Assembly: GCF_019800665.1 (NCBI RefSeq)
Contig: NZ_JAHVKO010000003.1
Span: 186,001-250,000 of the forward strand
Direction: 5' to 3'
DNA: 64,000 nucleotides
From: Microbulbifer agarilyticus
GTDB taxonomy: Bacteria; Pseudomonadota; Gammaproteobacteria; Pseudomonadales; Cellvibrionaceae
The notes beneath the pieces are model-generated. The model was not told the DNA's origin and made no database searches. It saw nothing but the letters and a program-made list of their open reading frames with translations. This document shows positions 55,388 to 62,310 of this stretch, in pieces. Positions within the stretch are counted from its first letter, which is position 1. Every line of letters begins with the position of its first letter. The position numbers were made by a program, and so were the translations under genes.

Positions 55388-55912
55388 ATGACAGATCTCA
55401 ACCAAAAGACCAGTGTCCGCATTCTCACTACCGGTGGCACCATTGAGAAGAGCTACTGCGAATCCGAAGGCACCCTGAAAAACCGCGCCTCGATTATTCG
55501 CGAGGGCCTGATCAGTAGCCTGCGCCTGCCCTATACCCACCTCGAGCTAGAGAGCATCCTCAACAAAGACTCCCTGGAGATGGACGATAGCGACCGCGAC
55601 CAGATTTGTGCGGCCATTGCGCGCACCGCCGAAAAGGGCGACCCCATCGTGATTCTGCACGGAACCGACACCATGTCGGTCACCGCCGAATACTGCTTCG
55701 AAAAGATGGGTACGCCCGCGGTACCAGTGGTGTTCACCGGTGCCATGCGTCCCATGGGCTTTATCGATTCCGATGCCCGCCAGAACGTCACCGAAGCGTT
55801 GCTCGCCGCGCGCCTGCTGTCGCCGGGGTTCTATATCGCGTTCCACAACCGGGTATTCGCGATTCCCGGTGCACGCAAGAATCTTGAGACCGGTACCTTC
55901 GAGGCCGTGTAA
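55388..55912 (+). CDS. Short asparaginase-like protein (N-terminal domain only)
   Basis: A 174-residue protein matching only the N-terminal domain of L-asparaginases (about 330 residues). It keeps the first catalytic Thr in ILTTGGTIEKSY, the second catalytic pair in LHGTDTMSVTAEY, and GAMRPMGFIDSDARQNVTEAL. The C-terminal domain is missing and the stop is followed by an unrelated intergenic region. It is therefore either a genuine single-domain family or an old truncation. The frame is intact and has its own promoter, which argues against a pseudogene. Substrate and activity are unproven. Confidence 0.8.
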   Translation: MTDLNQKTSVRILTTGGTIEKSYCESEGTLKNRASIIREGLISSLRLPYTHLELESILNKDSLEMDDSDRDQICAAIARTAEKGDPIVILHGTDTMSVTAEYCFEKMGTPAVPVVFTGAMRPMGFIDSDARQNVTEALLAARLLSPGFYIAFHNRVFAIPGARKNLETGTFEAV

Positions 55913-55971
55913 GCGGATTTCACCGATTTGCAGCGGTAGCTTCCGTGCAGCAAAATACAGACTCGTTGATT

Positions 55972-56013
55972 TGTGATCACATTTTAGATATAAACTGAAT
56001 AATCCTTCAGTTT
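55972..56013 (+). promoter_or_regulatory. Two palindromes upstream of the aldehyde dehydrogenase gene
   Basis: TGTGATCACA (55972-55981) is a perfect 10-base palindrome. AAACTGAA-TAATCC-TTCAGTTT (55992-56013) is a perfect 8-bp inverted repeat followed by TTAGC. They lie 45-85 bases before the ALDH ATG. Either could be an operator. The second could also be a weak terminator of the asparaginase-like gene. Confidence 0.4.
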
Positions 56014-56055
56014 TTAGCTGATAGCCAACTTTTCGTGTGCCAAACCGAGGTGACC

Positions 56056-57573
56056 ATGACTGACAACCGGAACCCACAGCCAACGCCGCAAACCCTGCAG
56101 GAGTGGCTCGCCCGGGCCGACGAACTCACTATTGAGGGGCGCGCCTTTATCAACGGCGCCTACGTGGACGCGATCAGCGGCCAGACCCGCCCGTGTACCA
56201 GCCCGGCAGATGGCCGCGAGCTGGCGCAGATTGCCAATTGTGGCCCGGAAGACGCCGAGGTAGCGGTTAAGGTTGCCCGTGAGACTTTCGAATCCGGTAT
56301 CTGGTCCGACATGCCACCCATGGATCGCAAGAAGATCCTGGTGCGTTTTGCGGAGCTGATCGAAGAAAACCGCGAAGAAATCGCCCTGCTGGAAAGCCTC
56401 GACGCGGGCAAGCCCATCAGCGACACCATGAATGTGGATGTGCCCAGTGCGGTCACCACCATTCGCTGGAATGCGGAAGCGATCGACAAGATTTACGACG
56501 AGATTGCCCCCACCGGCCCCGCCGAGATCGGCCTGATTACCCGTATGCCGCTGGGCGTTGTGGCGGCGATCGTACCGTGGAACTTCCCGCTCTCCACCAC
56601 CGCGTGGAAGCTGGGCCCGGCGCTTGCCACCGGCAACAGTGTGATCCTGAAACCGGCATCCAACACACCACTCACCGCAATCAAACTGGCGGGGCTGGCG
56701 AAGCAGGCGGGTCTGCCGGATGGCGTACTGAACGTGCTGCCCGGACCTGGTAGCAGCCTGGGCAAGGCCCTGGGCCTGCACATGGATATCGATGGTCTGA
56801 CCTTCACCGGTTCCACCGAAGTGGGCAAGACCCTGACCGAATACTCCGGTCAATCCAACCTGAAGCGTACCTTCCTCGAGCTCGGCGGCAAAAGCCCGAA
56901 CATCGTGTTTGCCGACGCCGACCTGGACAAGGCCGCGGAAGCGGCCGCACTGGCGGTGTTCTACAACCAGGGTGAGACCTGTACCGCTGGTACCCGTCTG
57001 CTGGTGGAGAAAGGCATCGCCGACACCTTTATCGAAAAGGTCAAGAAAGCTTCTGAGCGCTTCCAGCCGGGCCACCCGCAGGATCCCAACACCGTGATGG
57101 GTGCCCTGATTGACCAGAGCCAGTACGACACCGTGGAGTTCTACGTGGCCAAAGGCCTCGAGCAGGGCGCGAACCTGGTGTGCGGCGGCAAGCCGGCGGC
57201 AGCTGTGGAGGGCGGTCACTACTACGAGCCGACCATCTTCCGCGGTGTGAGCGGTGACATGACCATTGCCCGCGAGGAAATCTTTGGCCCGGTACTGTCG
57301 ATCATCGAATTCGAGACCGAAGAGGAAGCGCTGCAAATTGCCAACGACTCCATCTACGGCCTGGCCTCCGGCGTGTGGACCAAAGATCTCGCCCGCGCCC
57401 ACCGCATGGCGCGTGATATTCGCGCGGGCTCGGTATGGGTCAACAACTACTTCGGTGGTGACATCACCGTGCCCTTCGGTGGTTTCAAGCAGTCCGGCAA
57501 CGGTCGTGACAAGTCGCTGCACGCGCTGGACAAGTACTGCGAGCTGAAGTCCACCTGGATCGATATCAGTTAA
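56056..57573 (+). CDS. NAD(P)-dependent aldehyde dehydrogenase (PuuC/KauB-like)
   Basis: A 505-residue ALDH. Motifs are PWNFPLSTTAWKLGPALATG, the catalytic Glu in LELGGKSPN (about residue 277), the nucleophile Cys in NQGETCTAGTR (about 311), and EEIFGPVLSIIEF. The C-terminal YFGGDITVPFGGFKQSG segment resembles gamma-glutamyl-gamma-aminobutyraldehyde dehydrogenases of putrescine degradation. No other putrescine gene lies nearby, so the substrate is only suggested. GAGGTGA is 2 bases before the ATG at 56056; an in-frame GTG at 56035 is less likely. Confidence 0.9.
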   Translation: MTDNRNPQPTPQTLQEWLARADELTIEGRAFINGAYVDAISGQTRPCTSPADGRELAQIANCGPEDAEVAVKVARETFESGIWSDMPPMDRKKILVRFAELIEENREEIALLESLDAGKPISDTMNVDVPSAVTTIRWNAEAIDKIYDEIAPTGPAEIGLITRMPLGVVAAIVPWNFPLSTTAWKLGPALATGNSVILKPASNTPLTAIKLAGLAKQAGLPDGVLNVLPGPGSSLGKALGLHMDIDGLTFTGSTEVGKTLTEYSGQSNLKRTFLELGGKSPNIVFADADLDKAAEAAALAVFYNQGETCTAGTRLLVEKGIADTFIEKVKKASERFQPGHPQDPNTVMGALIDQSQYDTVEFYVAKGLEQGANLVCGGKPAAAVEGGHYYEPTIFRGVSGDMTIAREEIFGPVLSIIEFETEEEALQIANDSIYGLASGVWTKDLARAHRMARDIRAGSVWVNNYFGGDITVPFGGFKQSGNGRDKSLHALDKYCELKSTWIDIS

Positions 57574-57609
57574 TCATCCCTACGTTATCCCGTCTAAATT
57601 GACTCCTTT

Positions 57610-57634
57610 GGGCTGCTTTTGCAGCCCTTTTTTT
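57610..57634 (+). terminator. Intrinsic terminator after the aldehyde dehydrogenase gene
   Basis: GGGCTGC and GCAGCCC form a 7-bp stem with a TTTT loop, followed by seven T. Confidence 0.93.
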
Positions 57635-57761
57635 ATTCAGGGTGGAGTCATTTTCACAAGGTTATGCTGAAACTGTGATCTACCGCGAAGGTGAACGGCC
57701 GTGTGCGGTTTAGCATGGTGTCCATACCGATCTGTACAAGATATCCAGCAAGGAAAATATT

Positions 57762-58076
57762 ATGTTCAAGCATATCGCCACCACTCTGGTTGTTTCGGCT
57801 CTGGCAATGGGCGGTACCAGCGCCATGGCGAAACCCGACAAGCACAACAGCGATCTACCCCCGGGCCTGCAAAAGAAAGTGACACGTGGTGGTGAATTGC
57901 CTCCCGGCTGGAAGAAAAAGCTTGCGCCCGGTTATGTCCTGGAAGACGAAATTTATCGTCATGCAGTGATCGTACAGCCGGTGGATTCTCGCGGTTTGGT
58001 GACCGTGCGTATTGAAGGCGAGCTGGTTCGTCTGATCCATGCGACCCATGAAATTGTTGACGTGCTGTCACACTAA
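57762..58076 (+). CDS. RcnB-like small periplasmic protein
   Basis: A 104-residue protein with a signal peptide (about residues 1-22, ending AMA). It has two LPPG-W/LQKK segments (LPPGLQKKV and LPPGWKKKL) and a short beta domain, as in RcnB/YcfJ-type periplasmic proteins. E. coli RcnB affects nickel/cobalt export, but many family members have unknown roles. AAGGA lies 7 bases before the ATG. It is a single gene between two terminators or hairpins. Confidence 0.7.
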   Translation: MFKHIATTLVVSALAMGGTSAMAKPDKHNSDLPPGLQKKVTRGGELPPGWKKKLAPGYVLEDEIYRHAVIVQPVDSRGLVTVRIEGELVRLIHATHEIVDVLSH

Positions 58077-58132
58077 AACCATTACCCGCCGAGTTTGTTG
58101 TTTGGCCGAATTTGTCCTTTGAAAGTATCTGG

Positions 58133-58171
58133 CCTATACCTGTGTGCTTAAACTGTACGCAGGTATAGGAG
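58133..58171 (+). promoter_or_regulatory. Hairpin overlapping the ribosome-binding site of the SpoIIAA-like gene
   Basis: CCTATACCTG and CAGGTATAGG (58133-58142 and 58160-58169) form a perfect 10-bp inverted repeat with a 17-base loop. The ribosome site AGGAG (58167-58171) shares its first three bases with the 3' arm, 5 bases before the ATG. If transcribed from upstream, the hairpin would compete with ribosome binding. If not, it is a candidate operator. Confidence 0.5.
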
Positions 58172-58176
58172 CGAAC

Positions 58177-58566
58177 ATGCACGAATATCATCATGGCTTT
58201 TCCGTCAGTGTGGAGCGTGTTGCAGATGAAAAAGTTCTGCTGACCATGCATGCGCGCGGAAAATTGCGGCACGAAGACTACCAGATCATGGTGCCCATGC
58301 TGGAAACTGCGATTGCGGGTATGGAAAGCCCGAAAATCGACGTGATGATGGATGCCCGGGAAATGGACGGCTGGGAAATGCATGCAGCCTGGGATGACTT
58401 AAAGCTCGGCTTAAAGCACGGCCGCCAGTTCAGCAAGGTGGCCATGGTCGGCAGCAAGTCCTGGCAGGAGACCGCGGCCAAGATCGGCAGCTGGTTTATC
58501 GGCGGCGAAGCCCGCTTCTTCGAAGACAAAGCGCCCGCCTTGGCGTGGTTGATGGAAACCGCCTAA
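58177..58566 (+). CDS. SpoIIAA-like (STAS-related) protein
   Basis: A 129-residue cytosolic protein of the SpoIIAA-like family (DUF3478). It is predicted to have a small alpha/beta STAS-type fold with the segment KIDVMMDAREMDGWEM in the middle and KVAMVGSKSWQE later. Family members have no established biochemical role; the fold resembles anti-sigma factor antagonists and lipid-binding STAS domains. The ATG at 58177 has AGGAG 5 bases upstream. An in-frame earlier start lies in the hairpin loop and is unlikely. Confidence 0.78.
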   Translation: MHEYHHGFSVSVERVADEKVLLTMHARGKLRHEDYQIMVPMLETAIAGMESPKIDVMMDAREMDGWEMHAAWDDLKLGLKHGRQFSKVAMVGSKSWQETAAKIGSWFIGGEARFFEDKAPALAWLMETA

Positions 58567-58650
58567 ACTCCTTTCCTGTTTCTCCCCGTCGCGGTCCGCC
58601 TCCCTGAGGCCGCTGGCTACCAATTACAATAAATTGACAGGAACGTTCAC

Positions 58651-59406
58651 ATGTTCGAATGGATCGCCAGCCCCGAGGCGTGGGTTGCCCTGGCAACGTT
58701 AGCCGCGCTGGAAATCGTGCTGGGCATCGACAACATTATCTTTATTTCCATTCTGGTTGGGCGCTTGCCGGAAAAACAGCGGGAGTCGGCGCGATTTATC
58801 GGTTTGGCGCTGGCCATGATTACCCGCCTCGCCCTGCTATTTTCCATCGCCTGGATTATGGGCCTTACCGAACCCTGGTTTACCGTATTGGGTGAAGAGA
58901 TTTCCGGCCGGGATGTGATTCTGATTGGCGGCGGCCTGTTCCTGCTGTTTAAAGCGACCCATGAAATCCACAACAGCCTGGAAGGTGTCGACGGCGAAGC
59001 CTCCAGTGTAAAAACTGCAACCTACGGTATGGTGCTGGCACAAATAGCGGTGCTGGATATTGTGTTCTCGCTGGACTCGGTTATTACCGCGGTAGGTCTG
59101 GTGGACCATATTTCGATTATGGCGATTGCCATTATCCTCGTCGTGGTGGTCATGTTGATTGCGGCCAAGCCCATTGGTGATTTTGTTGACCGCCATCCCA
59201 CCATCAAGATGCTGGCGTTGTCTTTCCTGATTCTGGTCGGCGTCACCCTGATTATCGAAGGCTTCGAAATACATGTGCCGAAAGGCTACATCTACTTTGC
59301 GATGGCTTTCTCGGTGGCCGTGGAAATGCTCAATATTCGGATGCGCAGCAAGAAAGCGACCGCGGTTAAACTGCACAAGCCCATTCGGGCAGCAGAAGAT
59401 GCATAA
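58651..59406 (+). CDS. TerC-family integral membrane protein
   Basis: A 251-residue inner-membrane protein with about seven helices. The two family motifs are EIVLGIDNIIFISI (about residues 20-33) and DIVFSLDSVITAVG (about 133-146), each with an acidic residue in the membrane, as in TerC/Alx/YgdQ proteins. Relatives have been tied to tellurite resistance, manganese export (Alx, MeeY) and pH response. Metal export is the best guess here but no regulator or yybP-ykoY riboswitch was seen upstream. Confidence 0.9.
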   Translation: MFEWIASPEAWVALATLAALEIVLGIDNIIFISILVGRLPEKQRESARFIGLALAMITRLALLFSIAWIMGLTEPWFTVLGEEISGRDVILIGGGLFLLFKATHEIHNSLEGVDGEASSVKTATYGMVLAQIAVLDIVFSLDSVITAVGLVDHISIMAIAIILVVVVMLIAAKPIGDFVDRHPTIKMLALSFLILVGVTLIIEGFEIHVPKGYIYFAMAFSVAVEMLNIRMRSKKATAVKLHKPIRAAEDA

Positions 59407-59408
59407 AT

Positions 59409-59438
59409 AAAAAAGGGGCGGTTAACCGCCCCTTTTTT
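59409..59438. terminator. Bidirectional intrinsic terminator
   Basis: GGGGCGGTT/AACCGCCCC is perfectly palindromic and is flanked by A and T runs. It ends terC (plus) and the serine hydrolase gene (minus), which converge here. Confidence 0.92.
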
Positions 59439-59460
59439 ATTGTGGTATGTGATGTGCCTG

Positions 59461-61977
59461 TTATTGGCACAAGCTGCGAATGCTGTGCGACTCTTGAGCC
59501 GCATCCATCCACAAGAACACATCGTCGTCACTGAAGTAGTAGTACACCGAGTTGTTGGGCAGGATCAGCACACTGATTCCGCCGTAGCCAGACATAAACG
59601 GCAGCCACAGCGGGTTGCTACAGCCGCTCATGTTGCTACTTACCTCGTGCGCCCATAAACCGTTGTTGTACTTGTAGTCATTGAGCGGTTCCAAGCCGCG
59701 GTCGGCGCTGTTGCGCTGTAGCGCTGCATCCAGTTCTCCCTGATGCAATACAGATTGGCTGCCGCCCGCGAGGAAAGCGCCGATCTTCGCCACATCATCG
59801 CGCAGCCATATCAGCCCCCAACCGGTAAATGGTTGCTGCACGCTGTCGTAGGTACGACGGGTAAATTCTGCAGTGGGGCTGACACCCAGCGGTGCGAGAA
59901 TTTCCTCTACCACAATGTCAGTGAAAATATCACTGCTGCCGCCTTCAATACCGCGCAGGTAGGCGTTCATCGCGGTGCCGAGAATATAGGTATCGGATGT
60001 GTGATATACCCACTTGGTACCGGGTGCTGCCTTGCGCGAGTACTCGGTACAGCTGTAATTGATCTTGCTGGCGTGATCCTCCGGCAGGAATAGATCGTTG
60101 GTGTGGCTCGCACCCTCGTCACTCATATAACCGGCCAAATTGTAATTGCCCGTTCCCATATCCAGCGCGTTGCCAAAGGTCACATCATTCCAGTTGCCGT
60201 TGGTATTGCACTCGCTGATATAGCTGCCAATGGCCTGATTAAAGGTCCCGGGATACTTCTTTTCCAGACGCATCATCGCACCACCGGCAAACACCGATTT
60301 GGCACTGGAATAAGAGGGTACTACCAGTGATTCACAGTAGGGATAGTCACCGCGGCGGGAACCACAACCCCCCATGTAATGGGTGCCGTCAATGACAAAA
60401 CCCGCGAGCGAAATGTCCAGGGGGGCTTTGCCATTCGGTGCGGCGAAAGCGGTGTAGTCGGTGCCGGGATAATCCTGGGCCAGTGCGCTGAGCGGTTTGC
60501 TGGGCATGCGATCGTTGACTTCGGCCTGGTAATCGCTAATCAACTGGTCGCTGTTCGCAACGCTGTGGGGCGTGTAGCTAGCTGCGAGTTGTCCCCACAT
60601 ATCCACCTGGAAGTAAAGGCAGGTTTCACCGGCGATCTGATAGGCCACATCGGAGACAGAACCGTCGTCCTTGAACAGGAATGTCATCATGCCATTGTGC
60701 ACACAGTTGGCATTTTTCTGCTGCAGCGCAAATGGCAGGGCTACGCGGCTGTAACCGGCATCCCCATTTTCATTCCATACCCGCCCCGGTGTCAGGATGT
60801 ACTCCCACTCGGGGTGGGCACTGGCAATGGAGCCACGCTCTACCGGAAAAATATGGCTACCGCTCTGAACGAATTCAAAATCGAATTCCGGCAGGTGCTT
60901 GCGGGTGGTGTCGCGAGAGCCGGTATAACGGAAACTGTCCTTGTGTTCGTCAAAGTCGCCACCGGTGGCTTCGCCGAATAATTCCAGAGAGCCTTCAAAC
61001 TGGTTGCCGGGCATGGCAGCATCGGCAGGGAGCGCGTAGTTACTGTAATCCACTAAGCTGCCCGGATCACTGCCGTTAATTAGCGTATTTATGGTCAGTG
61101 CACTGCGAGAAACATTGCCGCTACCGCTCAGTGGGTCGAAATCGTCCACGCTGCCGCCGCCTGTGGAGGCGCTGCCGCTGAGGCTGACCGAAACGCTCGC
61201 CTCGTCTGGATCGTTCGAGGAAATACTGAGGCTGCCGTTAAAGTTGCCATCTGCTTGTGGTGTAAATGCTACGTCGATATCGCAACTTGCGCCGGCACTT
61301 ACATTGCCACAATTGTTACTGGCTACCGAAAAAGGTGATGCCGGGTTGCTTACATTGCTGATAACAAGAGCGGCAGAGCCTTCGTTGGAAATGGTGATGG
61401 TGCGGGTGGAGCTGGTGCCTGTGCCGATGGCACCAAAACTGATACTTGCCGGTACGCTAATGTCCGGCTCGGTCGGTGCGCCACCAGTACCGGTGACCAG
61501 TGCGCGGTATCCATAACAGTAGTCGCCGGTGGTGGCGCCGGTACCACGAAAGCGCAACTGCACCGCAACGTTATTATCGATACCGGATGGTGAACTGTTG
61601 CCGGAGAATTGACTGCCGTTGTCATCACCGTTGGCAATAGTTAACGCCGTTGTCCAGTTGCTGCCGCCGTCTGTGGAAATTTCGCCGTAACAGAACTCGC
61701 CGTTTTCCAGTGAACTCGCTGACATCATGAGTTCAACGGAGACCGCGGAGTAGCCCGCGGTAGAAAGTGCCTGCGTTGCGGTAGACGTGCCCCGCAGGCG
61801 AATACTGCTTCCATTGTACGCATCAACGGTACCGGTGGTGGTCCATCCGCTAATATCCCCGTTGGCAAAATTGTCCTGGTAAATGGTATCTGCTGTTGCG
61901 CTGGTAGATGCCCAGGCACCAATCAATATTGCCGCCGTCGTTAATTTAAATCCCGTCAAAATTCCGGAGGATTGCAT
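59461..61977 (-). CDS. Secreted serine hydrolase (beta-lactamase-like) with choice-of-anchor D domain
   Basis: An 838-residue exported protein. A signal peptide (about residues 1-29) leads into a beta-sandwich of about 120 residues. An immunoglobulin-like choice-of-anchor D domain (about 150-260) then contains SISFGAIGTG and TISNEGSAALVISNV. The C-terminal 500 residues resemble beta-lactamase/PBP-type serine hydrolases. SYSSAKSVFAGGAMM fits an SxxK motif and YHTSDTYILG a possible YxS motif; the KTG-equivalent is not obvious. Esterase or peptidase activity is possible but not shown. GAGG lies 7 bases before the ATG at 61977. It is convergent with terC. Confidence 0.7.
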   Translation of the reverse strand: MQSSGILTGFKLTTAAILIGAWASTSATADTIYQDNFANGDISGWTTTGTVDAYNGSSIRLRGTSTATQALSTAGYSAVSVELMMSASSLENGEFCYGEISTDGGSNWTTALTIANGDDNGSQFSGNSSPSGIDNNVAVQLRFRGTGATTGDYCYGYRALVTGTGGAPTEPDISVPASISFGAIGTGTSSTRTITISNEGSAALVISNVSNPASPFSVASNNCGNVSAGASCDIDVAFTPQADGNFNGSLSISSNDPDEASVSVSLSGSASTGGGSVDDFDPLSGSGNVSRSALTINTLINGSDPGSLVDYSNYALPADAAMPGNQFEGSLELFGEATGGDFDEHKDSFRYTGSRDTTRKHLPEFDFEFVQSGSHIFPVERGSIASAHPEWEYILTPGRVWNENGDAGYSRVALPFALQQKNANCVHNGMMTFLFKDDGSVSDVAYQIAGETCLYFQVDMWGQLAASYTPHSVANSDQLISDYQAEVNDRMPSKPLSALAQDYPGTDYTAFAAPNGKAPLDISLAGFVIDGTHYMGGCGSRRGDYPYCESLVVPSYSSAKSVFAGGAMMRLEKKYPGTFNQAIGSYISECNTNGNWNDVTFGNALDMGTGNYNLAGYMSDEGASHTNDLFLPEDHASKINYSCTEYSRKAAPGTKWVYHTSDTYILGTAMNAYLRGIEGGSSDIFTDIVVEEILAPLGVSPTAEFTRRTYDSVQQPFTGWGLIWLRDDVAKIGAFLAGGSQSVLHQGELDAALQRNSADRGLEPLNDYKYNNGLWAHEVSSNMSGCSNPLWLPFMSGYGGISVLILPNNSVYYYFSDDDVFLWMDAAQESHSIRSLCQ

Positions 61978-62310
61978 GATGTGTCCTCGATAGTTTTTTA
62001 TTTGTGACCAAAGATTCTTCTGATCAAACGTTTTTTGGGAAGCTTGCCAAGGCATAACATGCGGGGTTTTCGAAATTCCCTATAGAACCAGCTGGGTGGT
62101 TGCACAGGGGCCAGTCTGAATGGGTGGTCTATTTTGGCGCCAGGCGGAAAGTGTTAAATGGTTTGCTTTATTGAGTTAGCGACCGGCTGGCGGGCATCGC
62201 GGGTCAGCGGACAGGGTGGTATGGTTGTACAAAATTCGTGCGAAATCGAAATTTCATGCGCTTTGTGAGACAGTTCACGTTCGATGCCGAAAACAGGAGA
62301 TGTACGCGGT
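61978..62310. other. Divergent intergenic region serine hydrolase / MltF-like gene
   Basis: The 333-base gap holds no gene and no strong palindrome. AT-rich stretches near 62010 (minus) and 62160 (plus) are the likely promoter regions, but no convincing -35/-10 pair was found. Confidence 0.45.

Noticed and set aside
56014-57522. Minus-strand open frame of 502 codons opposite the aldehyde dehydrogenase.
   Set aside because: Antisense shadow; the plus-strand gene shows all ALDH catalytic motifs.
58177-59406. yybP-ykoY manganese riboswitch before terC.
   Set aside because: Only 84 bases separate the SpoIIAA-like gene and terC, too few for the riboswitch, and no matching structure is visible.
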